A DNA stretch of 64,000 nucleotides, from assembly GCF_020515625.1 (NCBI RefSeq), contig NZ_JAIWPJ010000001.1, forward strand, positions 1,922,001 to 1,986,000, in the 5' to 3' direction. The notes below the pieces were generated by a model that was not told where the DNA came from, did no database searches, and was given only the letters and a program-made list of their open reading frames with translations. This DNA is from Natrinema amylolyticum. GTDB lineage: Archaea; Halobacteriota; Halobacteria; Halobacteriales; Natrialbaceae. The position numbers were made by a program, and so were the translations under genes. Shown here in pieces: positions 8,573 to 16,559 of the stretch (position 1 is the stretch's first letter; every line of letters begins with the position of its first letter).

Positions 8573-8998
8573 ATGCTGGTACAGCTCCGCCAGTACAAAC
8601 ACGAGGAGGTACAGTTCGACGATAACAGGACGACCGGCGAGTCCCAGACCGAAGACACGGTCAATCCGGAGGCTGAAGACTACTTCGGCGAAGAGATGGA
8701 GGATCTCGACGTCGAGACGTGGGATACCGTCGAGCACGAGGGCGATCCGATCCAGCGGCGTTCGCTCTCGATCGACGGGGTCACCGCCGTCTCCGTCCCG
8801 AAGCAACCGACCAACGAGGACGATCCGGACCTCCCCGGGCAGACGATCCAGTTGCGGATGGGCGGCGGCATCGAGCACGTCCCGCAGGCCGAGATCGTCG
8901 AAGTGCAGGATCTGGCGGTCGAGGAAGAGGAAGCCGAGGGGAAGGCGTCCCAGGACGGCGAATCCTACGGCAAGGAATCGATGGACGAGGAACCCTGA
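8573..8998 (+). CDS. Haloarchaeal hypothetical acidic protein
   Basis: A 141-residue, very acidic protein (MLVQLRQYKHEEVQFDDNR). The central part SLSIDGVTAVSVPKQP...GQTIQLRMGGGIEHVPQAEIVEVQDL looks beta-rich and ends in a Glu/Lys-rich tail. No membrane segment, no signal and no cysteines. I do not recognise a characterised family. It lies between a divergent membrane gene and pyrG; a GTTAACG about 29 nt before the ATG is a weak TATA candidate. Confidence 0.72.
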   Translation: MLVQLRQYKHEEVQFDDNRTTGESQTEDTVNPEAEDYFGEEMEDLDVETWDTVEHEGDPIQRRSLSIDGVTAVSVPKQPTNEDDPDLPGQTIQLRMGGGIEHVPQAEIVEVQDLAVEEEEAEGKASQDGESYGKESMDEEP

Positions 8999-9153
8999 CC
9001 GGCGCAGTCTTCGGCGGACACCATCTTTTTTCGACGACTGTGGACCCGGCGGGCGAGCCACTGCGTGGCGACCACACCGACGAGGAATGATAACCTCTGT
9101 CGGAGGCACCGCAGTCCCGAAATCGTTTTCAAGCGGTCGCGCGCACACTCGGT

Positions 9154-10815
9154 ATGCCGACGGAATCGGACACTCATTATGACCCCTCGCTGGGGAACAA
9201 GTTCATCTTCGTCACCGGCGGCGTCATGTCGGGACTCGGCAAGGGGATCACGGCCGCGAGTACCGGCCGTCTCCTCAAAAACGCCGGGTTCGACGTCACC
9301 GCGGTGAAGATCGATCCGTATCTGAACGTCGACGCCGGGACGATGAACCCCTACCAGCACGGGGAAGTCTACGTCCTCGAGGACGGCGGCGAGGTCGACC
9401 TCGATCTCGGGAACTACGAACGGTTCCTCGACATCGACATGACCTCGGATCACAACATCACCACGGGGAAGACCTACCAGCACGTCATCGAGAAGGAGCG
9501 AGCGGGCGACTACCTGGGCAAGACGGTCCAGATCATCCCTCACATCACCGACGATATCAAGCGGCGCATTCGGGAGGCCGCCGAAGGCACCGACGTCTGT
9601 ATCATCGAAGTCGGCGGCACCGTCGGTGACATCGAGGGGATGCCCTACCTCGAGGCCCTGCGCCAGTTCGCCCACGAGGAACCGGAAGAGAACGTCCTCT
9701 TCACGCACGTCACCCTCGTTCCGTACTCGAAGAACGGCGAGCAGAAGACGAAGCCAACCCAGCACTCGGTCAAGGAGGTCCGTTCGATCGGCCTCCAGCC
9801 CGACGTGATCGTCGGCCGGTGTGAGGATCGTCTCGACCCCGAGACCAAGGAGAAGATCGCGCTGTTCTGTGATATTCCGACCGAGGCCGTGTTCTCGAAC
9901 CCGGACGTCGAGGACGTCTATCACGTCCCGCTGATGGTCGAAGACGAGGGACTCGACCAGTACGTCTTAGAGCACTTCGGACTGGCTGACGAGGCCCTGC
10001 CGGAGGGCGAGCGCGCGAACGACTGGCGCGAGATCGTCACCACAGAGAAAAACGGCGAGATCGACATCGCGCTGGTCGGGAAGTACGATCTCGAGGACGC
10101 GTACATGTCGATCCACGAGTCGCTGAAACACGCCGGCTTCGAGGTCGGCAGCGACGTGAACGTCCACTGGGTGGCCGCCGACGAACTGAGCGAGGGTCAC
10201 GACGGGCAACTCGCTGGAATGGACGGCGTCATCGTCCCCGGCGGCTTCGGGATGCGCGGCTCCGAGGGCAAGATCCGAGCCGTTCAGTACGCCCGCGAGA
10301 ACGGCGTCCCCTTCCTCGGGCTCTGTCTGGGCTTCCAGATGGCCGTCGTCGAGTACGCCCGGAACGTGCTGGGTCTCGAGGGCGCACACTCCGCGGAGAT
10401 GGAGGAAGACACGCCGCATCCGGTCATCGACATCCTGCCCGAACAGTACGAGGTCGAGGACATGGGCGGCACGATGCGACTCGGCGAGCACACGACCGTG
10501 ATCGAACCCGAGACGTTGGCCTACGAGCTCTACGGTGACACGTCCTGTTCCGAGCGCCACCGCCACCGCTACGAGGTCAACCCCGAGTACTTCGACCAGT
10601 TCGAGGACGAACCGCTCGTCTTCTCCGGCACCGCTGGCAACCGGATGGAGATCCTCGAACTCGAGGACCACCCGTTCTTCCTCGGGACGCAGTTCCACCC
10701 CGAGTACACGTCCCGACCCGGGCAGCCGAGTCCGCCCTTCCTCGGGCTGGTCGAGGCCGTCCTCGAACAGGCCGACGGCAGTGAGACCGCTGCTGAACCA
10801 GAGGCACAAACCTGA
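9154..10815 (+). CDS. pyrG: CTP synthase (glutamine hydrolysing)
   Basis: A 553-residue enzyme making CTP from UTP, ATP and glutamine. The N-terminal synthetase domain begins [20 protein letters not shown] (about 12-31), the CTPS P-loop, and includes [20 protein letters not shown]. The C-terminal class I glutamine amidotransferase domain has nucleophile Cys391 in GLCLGFQM and the His515/Glu517 pair in FHPEYTS. The length is normal. In many haloarchaea pyrG is followed directly by the GMP synthase ATPase gene; here a 2.6-kb low-GC island separates it from guaAb at 13457. Confidence 0.97.
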   Translation: MPTESDTHYDPSLGNKFIFVTGGVMSGLGKGITAASTGRLLKNAGFDVTAVKIDPYLNVDAGTMNPYQHGEVYVLEDGGEVDLDLGNYERFLDIDMTSDHNITTGKTYQHVIEKERAGDYLGKTVQIIPHITDDIKRRIREAAEGTDVCIIEVGGTVGDIEGMPYLEALRQFAHEEPEENVLFTHVTLVPYSKNGEQKTKPTQHSVKEVRSIGLQPDVIVGRCEDRLDPETKEKIALFCDIPTEAVFSNPDVEDVYHVPLMVEDEGLDQYVLEHFGLADEALPEGERANDWREIVTTEKNGEIDIALVGKYDLEDAYMSIHESLKHAGFEVGSDVNVHWVAADELSEGHDGQLAGMDGVIVPGGFGMRGSEGKIRAVQYARENGVPFLGLCLGFQMAVVEYARNVLGLEGAHSAEMEEDTPHPVIDILPEQYEVEDMGGTMRLGEHTTVIEPETLAYELYGDTSCSERHRHRYEVNPEYFDQFEDEPLVFSGTAGNRMEILELEDHPFFLGTQFHPEYTSRPGQPSPPFLGLVEAVLEQADGSETAAEPEAQT

Positions 10816-10819
10816 TAGA

Positions 10820-10903
10820 TATAGTAGCCACTGAATGTCAATTCACACCTAACTGCACGACGAGGTTGTGATTAGTGTGTAAATCGTTTCGGTGACTACT
10901 ATA
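10820..10903. repeat. 84-bp hairpin element, copy 1 (MITE-like)
   Basis: The element is bounded by 16-bp terminal inverted repeats: TATAGTAGCCACTGAA at 10820-10835 and, at 10888-10903, a sequence whose reverse complement is TATAGTAGTCACCGAA (14 of 16 match). Internally ATTCACAC and GTGTGTAAAT also face each other, so nearly the whole element can fold back on itself. It starts 5 nt after the pyrG stop codon. A second copy, about three quarters identical by eye, is at 53342-53424. No reading frame is inside. It may be a miniature inverted-repeat element or a conserved RNA or DNA hairpin; its position at the island's left edge suggests a link to the insertion. Confidence 0.7.
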
Positions 10904-11118
10904 GTTAACTCCAACTCGGTCATCGACGCGCGGACCGGCTATGGAAGAACGATCACGGCTTGCACGTTATTATCACTAGGAACTATTTTGTCTTACGTTC
11001 TATATTATATAGTTATATTTCAATATTCTGTTAGCTATTTTATTGTGATTGTCTTACACGATAGCGAAATAAAATAAACGATTTTGGTTATTACTACGGG
11101 GATGGATAATTCAGAGAA
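10904..11118. other. AT-rich intergenic stretch at the left of the island
   Basis: About 215 nt, markedly AT-rich from about 10965 to 11090, unlike the surrounding GC-rich chromosome. A 61-codon reading frame (10892-11077) crosses it, with a hydrophobic ILE/VAL/TYR-rich second half, but it starts inside the hairpin element, has no promoter spacing of its own and is not acidic. I see no supported gene here. Confidence 0.5.
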
Positions 11119-11760
11119 CTACACAGCGGGGTTTTCGATCTCAAAGTCCCACGACGCAGTCTCCCAGCCACTTCTCAGATCGTAATATTCAACAGAGAGT
11201 TCGATCCCCCAGGATTCGATAGGTCCAGTCAGAGAATCTTTTCCATAGGCTCGCACCGACGCCTCAATTTGGAGCGGTCGAACACCACCAGAGAGTGTCT
11301 CTTTGCCGTTGCATTCATCGTTCATTCCGGTAGAGTACGACTGTCCCAGCGCCTCAACTTGGAAATTCCAATTACACGTTCCGGCACAGTGATCCAAGTG
11401 CAACTTGAACTCGACCCCCCACTTCTCAACGGAACCACCCCAATCGAGTTGGTCCCCACTACAACTGAGGTGATCATAGAGGCCCACTTCATTATCCTGT
11501 TTCTTATTGAAGTCTCCGATGTTCCACTTAGCATCACCTGCTGACTTGAGCGTGAACCAGTCGGGCGTTTCCTCACCACTCGTTACGTAACCGGATGTTC
11601 CTTCGGCGAGCGTTAGTTCCTCGTCAGTCTGTTGGTTTCCAGTCTTGTCGGCTGCTGCAGTACCGCTAGCAACTCCTATTATCCCGAGTCCGCTGCCAGT
11701 AAGCAATCGAAGGGTGTTTCGCCTAGTCGGTTCGGAGGATTCACCATTGTTTTCTTTCAT
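11119..11760 (-). CDS. Tat-exported cysteine-containing protein with internal duplication, unknown function
   Basis: 213 residues. The N-terminus has a twin-arginine signal (TRRNTLRLLTGSG, Arg13-Arg14), a hydrophobic core and a likely cleavage after ATAAA near residue 37, so the mature protein of about 175 residues is secreted. It has four cysteines (100, 125, 129, 150) that could form two disulfides. Residues 109-139 and 179-210 are related: G-[SP]-[VI]-E-x-W-G-[VI]-E-[FL] followed later by W-[ND]-F-[QE]-[VI]-E. A TATA-like CTTTATTAAG (rc of 11785-11794) is about 30 nt upstream, with an inverted repeat ATTGG-N6-CCAAT (11765-11780) at the expected initiation site. It resembles no family I can name. 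A secreted toxin or halocin, an adhesin or an enzyme inhibitor are all possible. Confidence 0.72.
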   Translation of the reverse strand: MKENNGESSEPTRRNTLRLLTGSGLGIIGVASGTAAADKTGNQQTDEELTLAEGTSGYVTSGEETPDWFTLKSAGDAKWNIGDFNKKQDNEVGLYDHLSCSGDQLDWGGSVEKWGVEFKLHLDHCAGTCNWNFQVEALGQSYSTGMNDECNGKETLSGGVRPLQIEASVRAYGKDSLTGPIESWGIELSVEYYDLRSGWETASWDFEIENPAV

Positions 11761-12139
11761 CGCAATTGGTTATTTCCAATGGCACTTAATAAAGTTATTT
11801 ATATACAGAATTTATTATTTTCTAATATTTATTCCCCTCACTCATTTGGGGTAAGGGGATGTGTGCAGCTAGTAACTTGAGAAGAAATGACTACGCTGCA
11901 TGGTACTATCTAGTTGTTCGATCCATTTCCTGGCGCTTGTCCGACTGCTAACCTACGAGTTATGGAAAAATTCAATCCCCATTTTGGGAGGATGAGGACC
12001 ACTTTTCTATGTGATTTCAATCAACATAGTTGAGGTAGGTCATGTTTAGTTTGTAGCCTTCTGCCAGATGGCAACGGTTTGAAGACACGATTCTGCGGTT
12101 AATGGTTTAACGTAGCTAGACAGTTTGACGGTAGATTTT
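11761..12139. other. AT-rich gap with no recognised gene
   Basis: About 380 nt of low-GC sequence between the secreted-protein gene and the transposase remnant. It includes the promoter of the secreted-protein gene (about 11765-11795). The rest (11800-12139) has frequent stops in all frames; I see no gene, RNA structure or repeat I can support. Confidence 0.5.
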
Positions 12140-12610
12140 ATGAGAATTAACGTCTAGAATTATATATTTGATAGCATTCTGATTGCCTTGTTTCTAGTAT
12201 TGATATCGGAGTCTGTATCGACGGAGTGTTGTCTGGGGATGCTGTTCATCATTGACGAGAAACACAGCGTTTTCGACGTCATATTTCTCGATTGATTCTC
12301 GCAGAAAGCGTTCAGCCAATGTTGTCGTAGTCGTTGAAAATAACCGTATATGGAGATTTTGGTCGCTTCCGACTTCACTGCAGCGAACAGCCAATACTGG
12401 TGACTGTCAATGTGAATCACACTTTCGTTGAGCGCAACGTGACTCGGATTTCGAAAGCAATAGTTGGGCAAGATAAAGCCGAATATCAGGGCGACATCAG
12501 CTAACGCAGTCTCCGCTCTCGCCCCACCATACCCAACCCGATCCAGTCGCTACACCCATTGAGGTGGGCGATTTTTGGCATAGAGAGCCACAAAATCGTT
12601 CCCTTTCTTT
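12140..12610 (-). pseudogene. Decayed IS6-type (ISH) transposase
   Basis: The minus strand shows scattered pieces of a haloarchaeal IS6-family DDE transposase in several frames. In order: RPDIRLYLAQLLLSK (near 12485) resembling the family's KLGIQLHLAGLSLS; SHVALNESVIHIDSHQYWLFAAV (about 12365-12445), the first catalytic block but with Asn where the family has Asp (VDETxI); LHIRLFSTTTTTLAERFLRE; KYDVENAVFLVNDEQHPQTTLRRYRLRYQY (ending at 12194), then a stop followed in frame by KQGNQNAIKY, matching the family's RHGNRNAIERVF. At least one frameshift, an in-frame stop and an apparent deletion between the first two blocks show it is dead. No intact terminal repeats were found. Confidence 0.72.
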
Positions 12611-12677
12611 TCCGCTTAACTAAACACGGCTATTTGCAGTGCAAAAATATATAAGTCAAAAAACCAAATTCGAAAAT

Positions 12678-13121
12678 ATGATTGTGTCTATAAAAACCAA
12701 AATCATTCAGTGGCTGCTAGACGAAGATGTATCGGTTGCGACAGTGCTCGGGTTCCTCTCTATTCCTTTTACCCTGGCTGTCTCTCTAAGTACGGGTGCG
12801 TCCCACTATGATGCTGGCCCAGTAATGCTTGCTGGGTTCTTAGCGGGGCTATACTACAGCAATCAATCGACCGCTGTCGTGCGTGCTGGCCTGCGAACCG
12901 GCGTTATCGGAAGTCTCCCCGTGATTTGGGCCTCTACCAGTTTCATCGCATCTGGATGGGAAATATCGTTTAGCTACGCCGTTCTCGCGGTCGCGTTCGC
13001 GTTGCTTTGGCACCTTTTTGCCCTCGTGGCTTGTAGCTTCTTCGGTGTCGTCGGTGCGCTGGTCGGCAACATCGTCGGTCGTGTTCCTCCGTTTCGTCGC
13101 ATCGCACCGAAGACCGTCTGA
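12678..13121 (+). CDS. Small multi-pass membrane protein (DUF5518-like)
   Basis: About 147 residues from the ATG at 12678, with four hydrophobic segments: LGFLSIPFTLAVSLSTG, AGPVMLAGFLAGLYYS, a segment around VIGSLPVIWASTSFIAS, and a long C-terminal AVLAVAFALLWHLFALVACSFFGVVGALVGNIVG. The order and the glycine-rich last helix fit the haloarchaeal DUF5518 membrane family, whose role is unknown; the assignment is by eye. The frame extends upstream to 12639, but a strong TATA (ATATATAAG, 12648-12656) ends about 22 nt before 12678, giving a leaderless start there. GC content rises again from this gene onward, so it marks the right side of the island. Confidence 0.66.
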   Translation: MIVSIKTKIIQWLLDEDVSVATVLGFLSIPFTLAVSLSTGASHYDAGPVMLAGFLAGLYYSNQSTAVVRAGLRTGVIGSLPVIWASTSFIASGWEISFSYAVLAVAFALLWHLFALVACSFFGVVGALVGNIVGRVPPFRRIAPKTV

Positions 13122-13388
13122 CCTGACGGTTCAGAATATCGCCGGATTGTCCCTTCCCGTCTGCATCGCGGTTCTCGCCGGTTTCACTCTTTCACTCGCT
13201 TCGAACCGCGTTCTATCGGAACCGCACACTCCCCGCGCGATTGAGTGTGGTCTGATCTACAGTGACTCCTATGGGTTTGTTACGCTTCCACGTCGTTCGA
13301 ACACTCGAGCCGTCAGTTTGAAATATCCCTGAGAAGGGGTCGACTGATGATTCAAAATCGTTTTGTCTGTGCCGTCCCGAAACTTGCC
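13122..13388. other. Gap between the island and guaAb
   Basis: The sequence returns to typical GC content. Short frames continue (for example across 13140-13330) but lack acidic bias or a recognisable family. I see no supported gene. The right end contains a weak TATA-like GTTTTGTC near 13362, 27 nt before the candidate leader ORF at 13389. Confidence 0.5.
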
Positions 13389-13463
13389 ATGGCGATTACG
13401 TTCGATAAGGCTATTCTGTACGGAACTGCGGTCGGACGACAGGAGAGTGACCCCGAATGGTAG
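13389..13463 (+). CDS. Candidate 24-residue leader peptide overlapping the guaAb start
   Basis: A short frame, [20 protein letters not shown] followed by DPEW and a stop, begins 68 nt before guaAb and ends at 13463, so its last codons (GAA TGG TAG) contain the guaAb ATG at 13457. A TATA-like GTTTTGTC is about 27 nt before its ATG, consistent with a leaderless message starting on this codon. AGGAG at 13441-13445 inside it could serve as a Shine-Dalgarno for guaAb. That arrangement would couple guaAb translation to the leader. It might equally be chance; conservation is untested. Confidence 0.4.
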   Translation: MAITFDKAILYGTAVGRQESDPEW

Positions 13464-14374
13464 AGACAGACACGTTCGTCCCCGACGCAGTCGCAGAGAT
13501 CGACGAAGAAATCGGCGATGCGAACGCCGTCATCGCCCTCTCGGGCGGCGTCGACTCCTCGGTCGCCGCCGCCCTGGCCTACGAGGCCATCGGCGACCGA
13601 CTCACGCCGGTCTACGTCGACACCGGTCTGATGCGGAAAGGTGAGACCGAGCAGATCCGCGAGACCTTCGACTACATGGAGTCGCTGCGGATCGTCGACG
13701 CGAAGGACCGATTCCTCGAGGCGCTCGGGGGAACCACCGATCCCGAGGAGAAACGCGAGATCATCGGCGAGCAGTTCATCCGGGAGTTCGAGCGCGAAGC
13801 GAAAGACGCGGACGCGGACTTCCTCGTTCAGGGGACGATCTACCCCGACCGAATCGAGAGCGAGGGCGGGATCAAGTCCCACCACAACGTCGGCGGCCTC
13901 CCCGAGGTCGTCGACTTCGAGGGGATCGTCGAACCCGTCCGCGACCTCTACAAGGACGAGGTCCGTGAGGTCGCGCGCCACCTCGGCCTCGACGAGCTCG
14001 TCGCCGAGCGGATGCCGTTCCCCGGTCCCGGCCTCGCCGTGCGGATCATCGGCGAGATCACCGAGGAGAAACTCGAGGTGGCCCGCGAGGCCAACCACGT
14101 CGTCGAGGAAGAGCTCGAGGAGTATGAGCCCTGGCAAGCGCTCGCGGCCGTCATCGGCAAGGCGACCGGCGTCAAGGGCGACAACCGGGTCCACGGCTGG
14201 GTCGTCTCCGTCCGCTCGGTCGAGTCACGCGACGGGATGACCGCGCGCGCTCAGGAGATCGACTGGGAGACGCTCCAGCGCATTCAGTCCCGGATCACGG
14301 GTTCACACGAGAACGTCGCCCGCGTCGTCTACGACGTGACCCACAAACCGCCCGCGACCATCGAGTACGAATGA
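13457..14374 (+). CDS. guaAb: GMP synthase (glutamine-hydrolysing) subunit B, ATP-pyrophosphatase/dimerisation part
   Basis: A 305-residue subunit that adenylates XMP and transfers ammonia to give GMP. The PP-loop SGGVDSS is at 29-35; the C-terminal GMPS dimerisation domain includes [16 protein letters not shown] and ends [10 protein letters not shown]. It lacks a glutamine amidotransferase domain, as expected for archaea, where subunit A (guaAa) is a separate gene; guaAa is not in this window. The ATG at 13457 is preceded by AGGAG at 13441-13445. The last four bases overlap the start of the next gene (ATGA), so the two are translationally coupled. Confidence 0.96.
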   Translation: MVETDTFVPDAVAEIDEEIGDANAVIALSGGVDSSVAAALAYEAIGDRLTPVYVDTGLMRKGETEQIRETFDYMESLRIVDAKDRFLEALGGTTDPEEKREIIGEQFIREFEREAKDADADFLVQGTIYPDRIESEGGIKSHHNVGGLPEVVDFEGIVEPVRDLYKDEVREVARHLGLDELVAERMPFPGPGLAVRIIGEITEEKLEVAREANHVVEEELEEYEPWQALAAVIGKATGVKGDNRVHGWVVSVRSVESRDGMTARAQEIDWETLQRIQSRITGSHENVARVVYDVTHKPPATIEYE

Positions 14375-14703
14375 GTTCCGGTACGACCGCCGTCGTCGCC
14401 GGTCTCGACGAGGACGGTATCGGTGCGGCACTCGAGAGTGAAGGCGTCGACGTGACTCGAATCGACGGCGTCATCTCCCGCCCGCAACTCGAGGAGGCGG
14501 GCGTCGTCACGGCCGACCTGTACGTCCTGACGGACGTCGGCCAGGCGACGACGATCCCGATCGTCTGCGATCTGAACGACGATGTCCGGACCGTCGTCTA
14601 CGCGCATCGGACCGTCCCCGAGTTCGTCAAGGGACAGCTCGATATCGCGATCGATCCGCAGTTGATGGACGCGAGCATCGTCGCCGACGAACTCGTCGAC
14701 TGA
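14371..14703 (+). CDS. Small conserved haloarchaeal protein downstream of guaAb (DUF7126-like)
   Basis: A 110-residue protein, [23 protein letters not shown], with an apparent alternating beta/alpha pattern ([19 protein letters not shown], then [21 protein letters not shown]) like a small Rossmann or TrkA-N/receiver-like half. It has no nucleotide-binding glycine motif that I can defend. It overlaps guaAb by 4 nt, so it is probably made together with GMP synthase; whether it acts in purine synthesis is inference from position only. The family label is from memory. Confidence 0.75.
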   Translation: MSSGTTAVVAGLDEDGIGAALESEGVDVTRIDGVISRPQLEEAGVVTADLYVLTDVGQATTIPIVCDLNDDVRTVVYAHRTVPEFVKGQLDIAIDPQLMDASIVADELVD

Positions 14704-15201
14704 CGCCCGCGGGCCGCCGCCGGCCGTCGGCCGCTCCGACCCGGCGCTCGCGAAACCGATTCGGTCGCCGAAATCGTTTCTTTGTTCCGTACAGTCACTC
14801 GGACAGCTACGACTGCCGTATAAACTTTCTCGAGGGAGATTTCGGCCGAATAAACTCGAATTGAATTCGGTGGAATTCGGCGTAAGACTGGTATACCATC
14901 ACCCCCGTTCAAGTTGGATCGGCCGCTACATCTCGATGGAGGTCGACGGGCAGACCCCACCGATGGCACCCACCACCTGCTCCCGCGACTTCCAGCAACC
15001 CCACCACAGCACCCTTCCCCCACCACTGCCAACCGATTTCGCTGACGCGGGCCCACCCCACCGGCTCGCGTCGCACCCTGCGATTCTGGCATCGGAACGC
15101 GGCGTTTTCCGCCGCGTTCCGGGGATGGATCCCCCTTCTGTCGACGTCCATCTCCGAGAGATAGATCTCTAGCGATCTCCCCTCGAGTCACTCAGTCTGC
15201 G
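14704..15201. other. About 500-nt gap with a G-poor tract and an 11-bp hairpin
   Basis: No supported gene. From about 14953 to 15042 the + strand is strikingly C-rich and G-poor (runs such as CCCACCACC and CCTTCCCCCACCACTGCC). At 15094-15120 there is a perfect hairpin with arms GGAACGCGGCG and CGCCGCGTTCC... (11 bp, loop TTTTC). A minus-strand frame at 14909-15151 (80 codons, Gly/Trp-rich) crosses both but lacks acidic bias and a promoter, and is not called. The hairpin could be a bidirectional terminator between guaAb's partner and the convergent cyclo-ligase gene. Confidence 0.5.
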
Positions 15202-15957
15202 CTACGAGTTTCGAAGCCGTTCCAAGACCGGAATCTCCGCGAGTCGCTCGTCCGTGAGCAGGTCCCAGTCAATGCCGGTCGGCTGCGCGCTCCCCTCCGG
15301 GCGCATCACCCGCTCGGGCGTGACGACGAGATCCATTACGACGTCGTGCTCCTCGACGGCGACCGACTCCTCGATCAGCTGTCGCTCGTGGACCGTCGTC
15401 GCGACGGACGTCGCGTCGTCGACGAGGCCGAGTTCGCGGAGCACGGCGAACTCGAGGTCGCTGTAGCCCTCTCCCTTTCCGATTCGACCGCCGTCCGCGG
15501 TGACCGCGACGCTCCCGGAGACGATCAGGTCGACGCGGTCGACCGCCTCTGGCCCGACCTGTTCGCCGTGTTCCGACGAGCCCGAGACGGTGGTCGCCGC
15601 GTCGTAGTCCTCGAGTTCGTCCGGATCGAGTTTCAGGAAACACCGCTCGTCGGCGAGCCGCGGCACGGCCATGTAGACCGTCTTCCCCTCGCGTAACGCC
15701 CGCCGCCGGACTGGCAGTTGCGGCGCGTCGGGATTGGCCTTGATCGTCGTCGCCTCGGTCCACTCCGGTTGCTCGGCCAGTCGGTCGGCGGCCTCGCTCG
15801 CCCCGGCGAAGTTCGGAATTCGACCGTGGGGCGGGAACGGAAACCGGGCCTCGCCGCTCTCTTCTAAGTCGTCCCAGACGCGCTCGCGGACGGATTCCTT
15901 GTCGATACCGTCGGTATCGTCGCCGTCGTCACCGTCGGCAGAGCCCACGTCAGGCAC
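15202..15957 (-). CDS. 5-formyltetrahydrofolate cyclo-ligase family protein
   Basis: 251 residues from a GTG at 15957. Family members convert 5-formyl-THF to methenyl-THF with ATP. Visible features are the N-terminal KESVRERVWDDLEESG helix, TIKANPDAPQLPVRRRALREGKTVYMAVPRL (about 90-120), which fits the archaeal MTHFS-like branch, and GGRIGKGEGYSDLEFAVL (about 160-177), the glycine-rich signature. The archaeal branch is often annotated as cyclo-ligase without direct proof. The start overlaps the end of the moaB-like gene by 8 nt, so the two are co-transcribed and coupled. Confidence 0.87.
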   Translation of the reverse strand: MPDVGSADGDDGDDTDGIDKESVRERVWDDLEESGEARFPFPPHGRIPNFAGASEAADRLAEQPEWTEATTIKANPDAPQLPVRRRALREGKTVYMAVPRLADERCFLKLDPDELEDYDAATTVSGSSEHGEQVGPEAVDRVDLIVSGSVAVTADGGRIGKGEGYSDLEFAVLRELGLVDDATSVATTVHERQLIEESVAVEEHDVVMDLVVTPERVMRPEGSAQPTGIDWDLLTDERLAEIPVLERLRNS

Positions 15958-16516
15958 CTCCGTCGGCCACGTCGGCGTCGGTCGGTTCGCCGTCCTCGTC
16001 CGGCTCCTCCTCTCGTGCGAGTTCGACGAGCGCGGGCGCTTCCGACAGGACGATCTCCTCGAGCGCGAGGCGGACCGCGTCGGCGTGGCCGGGCAGACAG
16101 AAGATCGGCGTTCCGTCGGCGACGCCGGCGAGCGTTCGCGCGGCGACGGTCTTCGATCCGACCTGCTCGTACGCCAAGAGAGTGAATAGCTCGCTGAAAG
16201 CGGTCAGTTCCTTCTCGAGTAACGGCTCGACGGCGTCGATGGTGACGTCGGTCGGTTCGACGCTGGTCGCACCGGCGGTGATCACCGCGTCGACGTCGTC
16301 GCGGTCGATCAGTCGCGAGACGATCGACTGGACCTTGTCGTGGTCCGCGCCGACGTGTTCTCGCACCGTGATCTCGTTGCCGTCGCCCTCGAGCGCCGCG
16401 GTGACCGCCTCGCCGGCCTCGTCGGTATCGAGGCTCCGGCTCGAGGAGATCGTGACGACGCCGGTACAGAGCGTCCCGTCGCCGGATTCGGCGTCGCTGG
16501 CATTCGTCTCGTTCAT
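15950..16516 (-). CDS. Molybdenum cofactor biosynthesis protein MoaB/MogA family
   Basis: 188 residues of the molybdopterin-binding (MoCF) fold. Family proteins adenylate molybdopterin before metal insertion. The core motifs are GVVTISSSRSLDTDEAGEAV (about 19-38), DAVITAGATSVEPTDVTIDAVEPLLEKEL (about 79-107) and FCLPGHADAVRLALEEIVL (about 138-156). The usual TGGTG is here TAGAT. The C-terminal 25 residues are a very acidic tail. A TATA-like TTTTTAC (rc, about 16540-16547) lies about 27 nt upstream, so this gene has its own promoter although the winged-helix gene on the same strand ends only 43 nt before it. It overlaps the cyclo-ligase gene. Confidence 0.9.
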   Translation of the reverse strand: MNETNASDAESGDGTLCTGVVTISSSRSLDTDEAGEAVTAALEGDGNEITVREHVGADHDKVQSIVSRLIDRDDVDAVITAGATSVEPTDVTIDAVEPLLEKELTAFSELFTLLAYEQVGSKTVAARTLAGVADGTPIFCLPGHADAVRLALEEIVLSEAPALVELAREEEPDEDGEPTDADVADGGA

Positions 16517-16559
16517 ACGTCGTCTTCGAAAGCCGACCGGTAAAAACTACGCACACGCG

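Noticed and set aside
10892-11077. 61-codon plus-strand frame with hydrophobic C-terminal part
   Set aside because: Begins inside the hairpin element, is AT-rich, lacks its own promoter and no family resemblance was seen.
14909-15151. 80-codon minus-strand frame, Gly/Trp-rich
   Set aside because: It crosses the C-rich tract and the hairpin, lacks acidic residues and a promoter; likely a by-product of the base bias.
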